Part shown: positions 45,519 through 53,789 of the stretch, piece by piece
How positions within the stretch are numbered: position 1 is the first letter of the stretch
Layout of the letters: every line of letters starts with the position of its first letter
Source: Brevibacterium sp. RIT 803
Lineage (GTDB): Bacteria; Actinomycetota; Actinomycetes; Actinomycetales; Brevibacteriaceae
Assembly (NCBI RefSeq): GCF_016892625.1
Contig: NZ_JAFEMW010000005.1
Location: 124,001 to 188,000, forward strand
DNA: 64,000 nucleotides
Reading direction: 5' to 3'
Notes under the pieces: generated by a model
What the model was told of the DNA's origin: nothing
What the model saw: the letters and a program-made list of their open reading frames with translations, nothing else
Database searches by the model: none
Made by a program: the position numbers and the translations under genes

Positions 45519-46667
45519 ATGGCGAGGCCCGATTTCCTGGACACCATCGATTCTCAGCTGGATTGGCAGCGTGGCCTCTACAAGGATTTCCACCGCCAGC
45601 CCGAACTCGGCCTCGAGGAGCACAAGACTTCTGAGCGAATCGAATCCGAGCTCAAGGACCTCGGTCTGGAGTCCAAACACATCTCGAAGACGGGCCTCGT
45701 CGCTGTCATCGAGAACGGTCAGGGCCCGACAGTCCTCGCCCGGGCCGACATCGACGCCCTCCCGGTGAGCGAGGACACCGGCTTGGACTACTCCTCCACC
45801 GTCGATGGAGTCATGCACGCTTGCGGACACGATATGCACATCACCGCACTGCTGGGCGCAGTCCGTCTGCTGAATGAGAACCTCGAGGACGGCCTCACTT
45901 CGAAGATCCCCACACCCGATGTCGCCTACGCTCAGCACGTCATGCCGCTGCCTACGGGAACGGTCAGCACAAAGGCAGGCCCAGTGCTCTCAGCTGGAGA
46001 TTCCGTGAAGATCACCGTGCACGGTCGTGGAGCACACGGATCGATGCCGCACCTGACGGTGGACCCCGTGGTCCTCGCCGCCACGATCGTCTTGCGTCTG
46101 CAGACCATCGTCTCCCGTGAGGTCGAACCCGGTGAGTTCGCCGTCGTCACGGTCGGCGCCTCGAATTCGGGATCCAGGTCCAACATCATCCCTGATCGAG
46201 CGGAGCTTCTGCTCAACCTGCGCACCTATGACATGGGAGTCCGCGACCGGATCATCGCCTCGATCGAACGCATCGTCAAGGGCGAGTGCCAGGCCGCAGG
46301 ATCCCAGAAGGAACCGAGCTTCGAGTATTACGACCAGTTCCCGCTGACCGACAACGATGAAGACGCGAACGAGGCGGTCACCAAGGCATTCGAAGACTAC
46401 TTCGATGACGGAGTCGTCCAACCGGCCAATCCCGCCACAGCCTCGGAGGACTTCAGCGAGATCCCCGATGCCTTCGAGATTCCCTACGCATACTGGATGA
46501 TCGGATCCAGCGATGCGGTCAAATACAAGAAGGCAGCCGAAGCGGGAACCGTGAACACGGACATCCCGGCCAATCACTCAACGCAGTTCGCTCCCGTCAT
46601 CGATCCGACGCTCGAAATCGCCACGAAGGCACAGGTCGTCGCTGCGCTATCGCAGTTGGGCAGGTAG
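45519..46667 (+). CDS. M20D amidohydrolase with in-frame loss of the Glu-Glu motif
   Basis: 382 residues, related to hippurate/IAA-amino-acid hydrolases. Has HACGHDMHITALLGAVRLLNENL (Cys102, His104) and, later, AQHVMPLPTG, VHGRGAHGSMPH and a C-terminal NHSTQFAPV. The roughly 25-30 residues that normally separate these first two blocks, including the F-Q-P-A-E-E motif that supplies the catalytic base and a metal ligand, are absent: NENL joins straight to EDGLTSKIP at about residue 122. Frame is kept. The protein is probably catalytically dead or altered. GAGGAG 5 nt before the ATG. Confidence 0.75.
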   Translation: MARPDFLDTIDSQLDWQRGLYKDFHRQPELGLEEHKTSERIESELKDLGLESKHISKTGLVAVIENGQGPTVLARADIDALPVSEDTGLDYSSTVDGVMHACGHDMHITALLGAVRLLNENLEDGLTSKIPTPDVAYAQHVMPLPTGTVSTKAGPVLSAGDSVKITVHGRGAHGSMPHLTVDPVVLAATIVLRLQTIVSREVEPGEFAVVTVGASNSGSRSNIIPDRAELLLNLRTYDMGVRDRIIASIERIVKGECQAAGSQKEPSFEYYDQFPLTDNDEDANEAVTKAFEDYFDDGVVQPANPATASEDFSEIPDAFEIPYAYWMIGSSDAVKYKKAAEAGTVNTDIPANHSTQFAPVIDPTLEIATKAQVVAALSQLGR

Positions 46668-46750
46668 GGAACTGCCACCCTCATCAGATGGCGGCGCCGG
46701 ATGGATCTGGTCCGCTTCGGCAGGCTCGACCTGGTCATGGTCGGAACCGC

Positions 46751-47914
46751 TCAGGACGGCAGGAAGTCTCCGGTTGCGACTCTGCGCAACTTCGGGATAG
46801 CTATTCGATAACCGACGGCGGCGGCCGACTGCGCGTCACCACTCCAGCGCAGCAGGAGCGCGTCTGGATTGGCCTTCTGTCCGCGAGCGACGACTTCGGG
46901 TTCGCCATGAACGGGGAAGTCGCCGGAGACGCGGATGGTGAGTCCGAACTGTTCGGTCCAAAAGTACGATTGAAAGTCCAGCGGTGGGGCTTCATCACCG
47001 ACGAGCAGAGCAAGGCTTGCGGTTTTCGCCTGTTCAATCGCGGCCGTCCACAGGGGCTGTCGTTCGTGACTGTCTGCAGTCGGCAGCCACGCGATATCAC
47101 CGGCTGCCACTATGTGCTCATTCACTCGCCCACGAGTGTCCACTTTGAGTCGCCCATCGGTCAACAAGCCGGAGTCGGCAAGCCAATCCCCTTCGGGAGC
47201 GTCACCGATCGTAGAGACGATGACATCCCCACCGACCTCCTGTCCGCTGTCGAGGCAAATCGTGATCGGTCCGTCAGCAGAATCGGGGGCGCAGACCTCG
47301 GCGACCCTTCCATCGATGAGCTCAACACCGTGAGCACGGGCGGCCTCGCTGCACCGGCTGCCCAGATAGGGGCCAAGATGGCTGGCCATAGGAGTTCCTT
47401 GGTGCACCAGCGTTACGGCACAGCCGATATTCCGGGCCGCGGAGGCGATCTCCATTCCGAGCGGGCCCCCGCCCAGAATCACCACATTCGGCTGGTCGTG
47501 CAGGCGCGTTCGCAGTCGGAGCGCATCGTCATGGCTGCGAACCGAGAATTCGCGGGGATGATCGGTGAACCGCTTGGCACTGGAGCCGCTGGCAATGACG
47601 AGTCCGTCGAAGTCGATGTGCTCACCGTTGTCGAGCGTGATCGAGCTCCGCTTCACATCCAGTGCCACAGCACGGTTGCCCAGGAGCACTCTCGCACCGT
47701 GGTCGGACGCCGGCAGATACTGCGGCTCGATCGTGCCGACGTCGGCCAGCATGGCCTTGGACAGAGCGGGCCGCGAATACGGTTCATGCGGCTCCCCGCC
47801 AACGATGGCCAGCCGGCCCTGATACCCGTGAGAGCGGAGTGTATCTGCCGCTGTCATCCCCGCGATGCCGTAGCCGACGATCACGATATTCTCATAATTG
47901 CGGTCCACGTGCAT
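46751..47914 (-). CDS. FAD-dependent ferredoxin reductase
   Basis: 387 residues of the BphA4/rubredoxin reductase family. FAD Rossmann IVIVGYGIAGMTAADTLRSHGYQGRLAIVGGEPHEPYSRPALSK, NAD Rossmann NVVILGGGPLGMEIASAARNIGCAVTLV, and a second FAD motif HIVAAGDIAWLP. It would move electrons from NAD(P)H to the small ferredoxin encoded 39 bp upstream. No monooxygenase or P450 gene is next to them. Confidence 0.88.
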   Translation of the reverse strand: MHVDRNYENIVIVGYGIAGMTAADTLRSHGYQGRLAIVGGEPHEPYSRPALSKAMLADVGTIEPQYLPASDHGARVLLGNRAVALDVKRSSITLDNGEHIDFDGLVIASGSSAKRFTDHPREFSVRSHDDALRLRTRLHDQPNVVILGGGPLGMEIASAARNIGCAVTLVHQGTPMASHLGPYLGSRCSEAARAHGVELIDGRVAEVCAPDSADGPITICLDSGQEVGGDVIVSTIGDAPEGDWLADSGLLTDGRLKVDTRGRVNEHIVAAGDIAWLPTADSHERQPLWTAAIEQAKTASLALLVGDEAPPLDFQSYFWTEQFGLTIRVSGDFPVHGEPEVVARGQKANPDALLLRWSGDAQSAAAVGYRIAIPKLRRVATGDFLPS

Positions 47915-47953
47915 TCCCCTCTGCTCGGTCCCTCGAGTATCAGTGTGTGAATC

Positions 47954-48148
47954 TCACCTGAGCGACAGTGCAGTCACCGGGCAGATGCGAACTGCCTCGT
48001 GAGCATGCTGTTCCGCATCGGTTCCGACCTCGATCTCTGCGACATCGATGATCAGTTCGCCTTCGTCATCGAGGTGGACCAGATCAGGGGCTACCTCTTC
48101 ACAGAGTCCATGACCTTCACAGCGTGGTTGGTCGAGTTCAATGCGCAT
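47954..48148 (-). CDS. P450-type single-cluster ferredoxin
   Basis: 64 residues, start at 48148 where GGAGGT lies 6 nt upstream. MRIELDQPRCEGHGLCEEVAPDLVHLDDEGEL and ICPVTAL give the C-x5-C...CP pattern of [3Fe-4S]/[4Fe-4S] ferredoxins that serve cytochrome P450 enzymes. The longer frame upstream has no ribosome site. Co-directional with the reductase at 46751-47914, making a redox pair. Confidence 0.88.
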   Translation of the reverse strand: MRIELDQPRCEGHGLCEEVAPDLVHLDDEGELIIDVAEIEVGTDAEQHAHEAVRICPVTALSLR

Positions 48149-48341
48149 TTCTACCTCCGAAGAATCGATTATCGGCGCCCAGTTTCGGTACATACGAAAC
48201 GCACCAGTTCCAGTGTCATGGCACACGGCCATGAGTTCCATTCGGATGCTCTCATGCCGCGTATTCGCGTCAAGAGTACACCGAGGTCATGAGTGATTCA
48301 TCGATGCCAGATCGGCAGACTCCTTCCTCCGCGATGCCGGC

Positions 48342-48911
48342 TCAGTCAGTCACGGATCGCACCATACGTGCCGGTGAGCCCACTACGACAGTCCCTCCAC
48401 GCACGTCCTTGGTCACGACCGAGGCCGCCGCGACCACGGCGTTGTCGCCGATGGTCACGCCGGGCAGAACGGTCACATTCGAACCGATCCACACGTTTCG
48501 GCCGATGATGATGTGGCCAGGATGCATGTCGGCGCGACGCTCCGGGTTGATGTCATGGTTGAGGGTCGCCAGAACTGTGTTGTGGCCGATGAGGCTGTCG
48601 TCCCCGATCCTGATGCCGCCCTGGTCCTGGAAGCTGCATCCGGAATTGATGAAGACCCGTCGACCTATCGTCGTATTCTTTCCGAAGTCGGTGTGGAACG
48701 GCGGGAACATCGTGACGGTCTTGTCCACTGGTTTCCCGATCAGCGAGGCCAACAGCTGCCGAACCTCATCGGGCTCGTGATACGAACCGTTGAGTTCGGC
48801 GGTGATGCGCAGTGCCTCTTGGCTGGTGCGGTGCATCACCTCGTGAAGGGGCGAATCGCCGACAATGGTTTCACCGTTGTTGAGTGCTTTGACCAGATCT
48901 TTGAGTTCCAT
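48342..48911 (-). CDS. sugar O-acetyltransferase (LacA/Maa-like, hexapeptide repeat)
   Basis: 189 residues. Left-handed beta-helix with hexapeptide repeats (FHTDFGKNTTIGRRVFINSGCSFQDQGGIRIGDDSLIGHNTVLATLNHD) and the late catalytic His region in HIIIGRNVWIGSNVTVLPGVTIGDNAVVAAASVV. Acetyl-CoA donor, sugar or similar acceptor. Start chosen at 48911 with AAAGGAT upstream. Confidence 0.82.
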   Translation of the reverse strand: MELKDLVKALNNGETIVGDSPLHEVMHRTSQEALRITAELNGSYHEPDEVRQLLASLIGKPVDKTVTMFPPFHTDFGKNTTIGRRVFINSGCSFQDQGGIRIGDDSLIGHNTVLATLNHDINPERRADMHPGHIIIGRNVWIGSNVTVLPGVTIGDNAVVAAASVVTKDVRGGTVVVGSPARMVRSVTD

Positions 48912-48965
48912 GCTGACCATCCTTTCGCGTTTCTCGCTTTCCTGCACTTTCGGCGGGACTGATGC

Positions 48966-49196
48966 TCAGGGTCTGAGCAGAACCTTGTGCGCCTCACGCA
49001 TGCCCATTGCGGCATATGCCTCGGCGGCTCGATCCAGCGACATCGTCTGGTCGAAGACCTTGCCCACGTGGCCTCCGGGATATGAGGAGCGGATCGCCTG
49101 CATCATCGATTCCTGTGAGTCGACAGCTTCGATGGGGCTGTCGCTGCCGAATCCGACCGAGTGTTGGGGGTGGTGCGCAGAAAGCTGCGGATGCAT
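48966..49196 (-). pseudogene. zinc-type alcohol dehydrogenase remnant
   Basis: Only two conserved blocks of a zinc-dependent alcohol dehydrogenase remain, joined in frame: IEAVDSQESMMQAIRSSYPGGHVG (Rossmann region) and KVFDQTMSLDRAAEAYAAMGMREAHKVLLRP (C-terminus). About 60-70 residues between them and all of the N-terminal catalytic domain are missing. The upstream residues look random and overlap the promoter of the TetR gene. Dead fragment. Confidence 0.75.
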
Positions 49197-49199
49197 CTT

Positions 49200-49219
49200 T
49201 ACCTTCCGGTTGGTATAGT
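49200..49219 (+). promoter_or_regulatory. TetR operator and -10 of the SMR operon
   Basis: TACCTTCCGGTTGGTA (49200-49215) is a 16-bp dyad with 12 symmetric bases, overlapping a -10 TATAGT at 49214-49219. The start would fall at or next to the ATG at 49227, implying a leaderless mRNA. Likely autoregulatory site of the TetR protein. Confidence 0.5.
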
Positions 49220-49226
49220 TCCGTGT

Positions 49227-49760
49227 ATGGCTAAGGGATCGAAAGACCGTATCGTGGAGGCCGGCCTGGCTCTAGCGGCCTCTGGTGCGCCGGTGACACT
49301 GGAATCGGCAGCGCGCGAGGCAGGACTGACCAAGCCCGGGCTCATGTATCACTTCCCCACAAAGCAAGCATTGATGCTCGGGCTCGTCGATCACGTGATC
49401 GACGACTGGCAACGCCGACTCCAGCAGGAGATCGGGCAGCCACCCGAAGCCGTGACTACGGCCGAGCGGATCCGTGCATATCTCAACTGCGTGCTGTCAG
49501 ATGAACTGGACCGGACGGATGTGGTGATGTGCACCGATGTTCGCTACAGCGAGTTGATGACTGCTCGATGGGTGGAGCGAATGCAGCCCTGGCTCGGCAT
49601 TTCGGAGAACCTGGATGCAGCCGCCCAGGGAAATCTCCTCACCGCACGCCTGGTTGCCGACGGCGTCTGGTACTCCACTGCCTTCTGCACATTCCCCTTG
49701 GACACCGCGGCAACCGAGAGCGTACGTGCCACGGCAATGGCACTCCTGGCGGATACGTGA
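49227..49760 (+). CDS. TetR-family regulator of a paired SMR pump
   Basis: 177 residues. HTH in SKDRIVEAGLALAASGAPVTLESAAREAGLTKPGLMYHFPTKQALMLGLVDHVIDDW. The ligand domain is typical TetR. The TGA stop overlaps the GTG start of the first SMR gene. Genes that follow encode a two-subunit small multidrug resistance pump, so this is its probable local repressor. ATG at 49227; longer frame upstream lacks support. Confidence 0.85.
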   Translation: MAKGSKDRIVEAGLALAASGAPVTLESAAREAGLTKPGLMYHFPTKQALMLGLVDHVIDDWQRRLQQEIGQPPEAVTTAERIRAYLNCVLSDELDRTDVVMCTDVRYSELMTARWVERMQPWLGISENLDAAAQGNLLTARLVADGVWYSTAFCTFPLDTAATESVRATAMALLADT

Positions 49761-50113
49761 CTAGGTGGACGGCGTTGATCGGATCCATCGTCGCAGAGGT
49801 CACCGCCACACTTTCTCTGCGGGGCGCGCTCGAGACTTTGTGGCTATATGCAATCGTAGTCACCGGCTACCTCGCCGCTTTCTACCTGCTCTCCCGTGCC
49901 CTGCGCGCCGGGATGCCCATCGGCGCAGCGTATGGCATCTGGGGAGCATCAGGGGTCGCATTGACCGCAGTGTTCTCTACCGTGTTCTTCGACGAGCCGC
50001 TGACCGGCATGATGACGCTAGGACTGGCACTGATCATCTCCGGGGTCCTGGTCATCGAATTCGGCTCCCAGACCGCAGCCCGCAACCGAGCCTCGACGGA
50101 GAACGGATCATGA
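49757..50113 (+). CDS. SMR-family drug/metabolite exporter subunit 1
   Basis: 118 residues with four hydrophobic helices. Helix 1 carries the essential Glu (SIVAEVTATLSLRGALE), and AAYGIWGASGVALTAV and SGVLVIEFGS are typical SMR blocks. GTG start overlaps the TetR stop (GTGA). Followed by a second, different SMR gene with ATGA overlap, so the pump is probably a heterodimer like EbrAB. Confidence 0.85.
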   Translation: MTRWTALIGSIVAEVTATLSLRGALETLWLYAIVVTGYLAAFYLLSRALRAGMPIGAAYGIWGASGVALTAVFSTVFFDEPLTGMMTLGLALIISGVLVIEFGSQTAARNRASTENGS

Positions 50114-50433
50114 TTTCCGCTGCAGCCCTGACAGGTGCGGTCATCACAGAGGTCGCCGGCACTCTTTCGCTACGTGCCGCCGTGCAAGGAACCAGAGCGT
50201 GGTATATCGCGGCCGTTGCCAGCTATCTGGTCGCGTTCACCTTGCTGACCGTCTGCCTTGCTCAGGGCATGGCACTCGGGGTGGCCTACGGAATTTGGAC
50301 GGCCGCAGGGGTGGTGGTCACAGCAATTCTGAGCCGGTGGCTATTCCAGGAACCGCTCACCGTAGTGATGGCGGCCGGTATGGCCCTGGTGGTCGGCGGG
50401 GTCCTGTTCGTCGAATTGGGCGCCGCCCACTGA
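50110..50433 (+). CDS. SMR-family drug/metabolite exporter subunit 2
   Basis: 107 residues, four helices. Helix 1 GAVITEVAGTLSLRAAVQG has the membrane Glu; VAYGIWTAAGVVVTAILSRWLFQEPL and GVLFVELGAAH follow. ATG at 50110 overlaps the subunit 1 stop. The two subunits differ mainly in loops, as in heteromeric SMR pairs with opposite topology. Possible efflux of cationic antiseptics; substrate inferred only. Confidence 0.85.
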   Translation: MISAAALTGAVITEVAGTLSLRAAVQGTRAWYIAAVASYLVAFTLLTVCLAQGMALGVAYGIWTAAGVVVTAILSRWLFQEPLTVVMAAGMALVVGGVLFVELGAAH

Positions 50434-50490
50434 CTGGCACTTCTACCGATTGGGCAATACACAACCCTACGAAGAGAACGGAGCATCACA

Positions 50491-51156
50491 ATGCATCTCG
50501 TCACCGTATACGCGCATCCAGTACCAGGTGCGTTCACTGCCAGCATCCTCGAATCATTCGAGCAGGCATTTAAAGAAGCCGGTCACACCGTGGACCGGAT
50601 TGATCTGCACGCCGAAAGATTCGACCCCCGATTCACCGTCGAAGACCACGAACACTACTACGGCGGACCCGTGCCTCCCGGTATTGGCGAAATGCACCGA
50701 CGCGTCGAGAAGGCCGACCGGCTGGCATTCGTCTTCCCCATTTACTGGTGGGGCCTGCCAGCGATGATGCGTGGCTGGATCGAACGCGTGTTCACTGGTG
50801 GATGGGCATTTGGTGAAGATGCCATGGACTATGCCACCCAGGACCAGCCAGACCCACTCCTGCCGAGCATACCGACCATGCTGCTGGCAACTGGCGCCAC
50901 CGCACAGCCGACTTACTCCAAGTATGGGTACGACGAAGCAATGTACACGCAACTCGATGTGGGTACATTCGCCTACTGCGGACTGACGGACGTTGAAAGC
51001 CATTTCATCTACGACGTCGAGGGTGATGCAATCACCCGTGAACAGGGTCTTTGTGAAGTTCCGGCATTCGCACGCCAGTTCATGTCCAATGAACGGGAAG
51101 TACGCAATGTGAAGGACGATCATCTGGCTCGACGCTTCAGAATTGCTTCCCGGTGA
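50491..51156 (+). CDS. NAD(P)H quinone oxidoreductase, flavodoxin-like (MdaB/KefF type)
   Basis: 221 residues. FMN/FAD-binding flavodoxin fold: HLVTVYAHPVPGAFTASILESFEQAF, DRLAFVFPIYWWGLPAMMRGWIERVFTGGWAFG (family signature around the active site), and LLATGATAQPTYSKYGYDEAM. Two-electron quinone or azo reduction using NAD(P)H. 57 bp after the SMR genes on the same strand, so possibly in the same transcript and part of the same stress response. Confidence 0.85.
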   Translation: MHLVTVYAHPVPGAFTASILESFEQAFKEAGHTVDRIDLHAERFDPRFTVEDHEHYYGGPVPPGIGEMHRRVEKADRLAFVFPIYWWGLPAMMRGWIERVFTGGWAFGEDAMDYATQDQPDPLLPSIPTMLLATGATAQPTYSKYGYDEAMYTQLDVGTFAYCGLTDVESHFIYDVEGDAITREQGLCEVPAFARQFMSNEREVRNVKDDHLARRFRIASR

Positions 51157-51330
51157 ATGAGTCTGAAGACTGAGGTGAGTTCGAACTCGATAAGTTCGGA
51201 GCGCAGCCGCCTGATCACGCAATCGATCGCTCGTGGGGTGGGTTGACACCGCAAGCCATAGCGCGTGGCCATGCTCGCAGATACGCACGCCGCCCTGGCA
51301 GGGAGATGGAGGCGGCCTTAGAATTGCAAG

Positions 51331-52236
51331 ATGCCGCAAGTTCTCTCCGTGAGTCGTTCGTCCGGACGATCATTGACCGGCCTCATCTATGGTCCTGAAG
51401 AAGGGACGCCGGTCCTGTTCATCGCCGGGGCGGGAACCGGCAAGTCCATGGTGTTCGGTGAAGATCTGCTCGATACCCGCGGTATTCGACTGATCACGAT
51501 GGATCGTCCCGGCATGGGCGGTTCGGACCCCGATCGCACACGCACGCCGGCTTCGACAGCAGCCGACTATTACTACTTCGTTGCTGCCGCGCTCGACGTG
51601 GCCAACCCCAGCGTTCCCATCATTGCAAACTCGCAAGGTGCGCTGTTCGGTCTCGCTGCGGCCGCCCAGGGTTGGGCACAGACTCTTGTCTTAGTCTCAC
51701 CAGCAGACGAAGTAGCCAACCCGTCAGTGCGCCAGTTGCTCCCCGAGACCGCACGCGCTCTACCCGATCTCGTGCAGAGCGCACCGGCCGTCGCTCAGGA
51801 TCTCCTGAGGTCCTTCACGCCCAATGCCATGCTCACCATGGTCCTCGACGGGTCCGATGCACACGATCGCGCCGTCTACATGACTCCCACCTTCGATGCC
51901 CTTTACCGGACTGCTCTTGCAGAGGGCTTCGTTGGAGATGGCAGCGGGTACGTCGCGGACACGATGATGGCGGCTGCGCGCTGGCCCATCGATCTGGCCG
52001 CGATCACAGTTCCTGTCACCGTACTGTTCGGAGTCCGCGATCAGGTGCACTCGCCCGATCACGGCGCACTCCTCACATCCCGGTTCCCGCACGCGCGACG
52101 AAGAGTGATAGACGAAGCTGGCGGCGCGCTTCTCTGGACCCATGCCGAGCTAGTGTTCGATACGGCGCTCAGGCAATCCGACGCTCGTGAGCAACACGCC
52201 TCAGACAGGGGTGTCCCTGACAAAGCACCCAGTTGA
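51331..52236 (+). CDS. alpha/beta hydrolase
   Basis: 301 residues. Alpha/beta-hydrolase fold with [10 protein letters not shown], a nucleophile elbow [10 protein letters not shown] (Ser in N-S-Q-G), acid candidate in [14 protein letters not shown], and His in LLWTHAELV. An N-terminal AGAGTGKSM looks like a Walker A but sits where the oxyanion loop lies. Substrate unknown. Preceded by 174 bp of non-coding DNA without clear elements. Confidence 0.78.
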   Translation: MPQVLSVSRSSGRSLTGLIYGPEEGTPVLFIAGAGTGKSMVFGEDLLDTRGIRLITMDRPGMGGSDPDRTRTPASTAADYYYFVAAALDVANPSVPIIANSQGALFGLAAAAQGWAQTLVLVSPADEVANPSVRQLLPETARALPDLVQSAPAVAQDLLRSFTPNAMLTMVLDGSDAHDRAVYMTPTFDALYRTALAEGFVGDGSGYVADTMMAAARWPIDLAAITVPVTVLFGVRDQVHSPDHGALLTSRFPHARRRVIDEAGGALLWTHAELVFDTALRQSDAREQHASDRGVPDKAPS

Positions 52237-52270
52237 CCTCGGGTTCAGGCTCTCGGGCTACCGTGGGGGC

Positions 52271-52591
52271 ATGACATACGTGATCGCTCGGCCTTGTGTT
52301 GACGTCAAGGATCGATCCTGTGTGGACGAATGCCCTGTGGACTGCATCTACGAAGGGGATCGGATGCTCTATATCCACCCCGACGAATGCATTGACTGCG
52401 GGGCCTGCGAACCAGTCTGTCCTGTGGAGGCGATCTTCTACGAAGACGACACTCCTGAGGAATGGTCCGCCTACTACCAGGCGAATGTCGAGTTCTTCGA
52501 TGACATCGGTTCGCCGGGCGGGGCCGCCGTCCACGGGGTGATTCCTAAGGACCACCCGATCATTGCCTCGTTGCCGCCGCAGAATCAGTAA
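52271..52591 (+). CDS. fdxA: 7Fe ferredoxin FdxA
   Basis: 106 residues, the standard actinobacterial length. [60 protein letters not shown] gives the Cys arrangement of a [3Fe-4S] and a [4Fe-4S] cluster; the C-terminal [15 protein letters not shown] is typical too. Start at 52271, which matches the family N-terminus; an in-frame start at 52187 lies inside the upstream gene. Soluble electron carrier. Confidence 0.92.
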   Translation: MTYVIARPCVDVKDRSCVDECPVDCIYEGDRMLYIHPDECIDCGACEPVCPVEAIFYEDDTPEEWSAYYQANVEFFDDIGSPGGAAVHGVIPKDHPIIASLPPQNQ

Positions 52592-52624
52592 GCGGTCGAC
52601 AGGATCTGACAAGGTCCCGAGTCA

Positions 52625-53128
52625 TCAGGTCCTCTGTTCGAACTCATCCTTCATCGCAGTCAGCGTTCTGTGGATGTTCAACCGCTGAAAGTCGGCAAAG
52701 GTGGTGCCTCCGGTGACGACACGATCGAATGCCACTGCCACCCAGTTCGGCCATGTGATGCGGTCATCGTTCCAGGTTTCGGTGACACATGTCTTTCCCC
52801 CAACTTCTTCAAAGGTGTAGGACCAGGTGGCGTTGTTGCCTGTGAGAGTCGGCGAGCGCGGTCCGATCTTGCGCACGGTGAACGCGAATCGAGAACCTGG
52901 AACCGAGTCGATGACGACGCATTCGGTCACCCAGGTGGCTCGACCACGACGGTTGGTGCCGTCGAAGACCTCACCCACGCGCAGCGGTCGTGGTCCTACC
53001 GATGTGCTGGCTCCCGTGTTCTCTGAACTCCACCGAGGCATCTGCGTCGGATCTGCGACCTGCTCCCAAATGGCGTCGGCACCGCAGTTGATCACGATGC
53101 TGTCGCTGACCTGCATGGTGCGTTTCAT
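52625..53128 (-). CDS. SRPBCC-superfamily protein
   Basis: 167 residues. START/SRPBCC fold: N-terminal strand VSDSIVINCGADAIWEQVADPTQMPRWSSENTG, TWVTECVVIDSVPGSRFAFTVRK, and a C-terminal helix FQRLNIHRTLTAMKDEFEQR. Such proteins bind hydrophobic ligands or act as cyclases/lipid carriers; function here unknown. ATG at 53128 with AAGGGAA upstream. Divergent from the GNAT gene. Confidence 0.75.
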   Translation of the reverse strand: MKRTMQVSDSIVINCGADAIWEQVADPTQMPRWSSENTGASTSVGPRPLRVGEVFDGTNRRGRATWVTECVVIDSVPGSRFAFTVRKIGPRSPTLTGNNATWSYTFEEVGGKTCVTETWNDDRITWPNWVAVAFDRVVTGGTTFADFQRLNIHRTLTAMKDEFEQRT

Positions 53129-53248
53129 CGAGTTCCCTTCATCCGTCATGCTCAGCCTAAGCTGTCGATCGCCTGGCCTGCACCACGCTGTTACCCAGTC
53201 GGCTATCACGACCCGTGGGTTCTTCGGACGACGCGTAGTGTGAAGAGC

Positions 53249-53746
53249 ATGACTCCGAACGAGACACGGCGCTTGAGACTCCGTGAGATGTCACCGGAGG
53301 ATCTCGACGACATGGCGGACCTCCTCGGCGATCCCCGGGTCATGGAGTACTACCCGCGCCCGAAGAATCGCACTGAAGCCGCTGGGTGGATCGATTGGAA
53401 CGTGCACAACTATGCCGAGTACTGTCACGGGCTCTGGGCCATAGAGACCCATGCCGGCGAATTCATCGGAGACTGCGGCCTGACCTGGCAGAAGGTCGAT
53501 GGGACACCCGCCCTGGAACTCGGATACCACGTGAAGAGTTCAGCCCAGAAGTTCGGCTATGCCACCGAGGCGGCCGTTGCCTGTCGCGACTACGCCGGTT
53601 CACATGCGCTGGCGTCTCGTTTGGTCTCGATCATCCACCAGGACAACAGACCCTCCCAGCGGGTGGCTGAGAAGGTCGGCATGAGACTCGATCGAGCACT
53701 GCGCCATGCATCGCCGGCCCACCTCGTCTTTGCCATGGACCTGTGA
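53249..53746 (+). CDS. GNAT N-acetyltransferase, RimJ/RimL-like
   Basis: 165 residues. Begins TRRLRLREMSPEDLDDMADLLGDPRVMEYYPRPKNRTEA, then GDCGLTWQKVDGTPALELGYHVKSSAQKFGYATEA (acetyl-CoA site), then RLVSIIHQDNRPSQRVAEKVGM. Acetylates a protein terminus or small molecule; substrate not known. Start at 53249 because a GAAGAG site lies between it and the GTG at 53240. Confidence 0.85.
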   Translation: MTPNETRRLRLREMSPEDLDDMADLLGDPRVMEYYPRPKNRTEAAGWIDWNVHNYAEYCHGLWAIETHAGEFIGDCGLTWQKVDGTPALELGYHVKSSAQKFGYATEAAVACRDYAGSHALASRLVSIIHQDNRPSQRVAEKVGMRLDRALRHASPAHLVFAMDL

Positions 53747-53789
53747 GGATTCGGGTTCCACAGCATCCCGGTGGAATTGACCCGAGATA

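Noticed and set aside
51409..51450. Walker A P-loop (AGAGTGKS) in the alpha/beta hydrolase
   Set aside because: It lies at the oxyanion-hole position of an otherwise ordinary alpha/beta hydrolase and there is no Walker B or kinase context.
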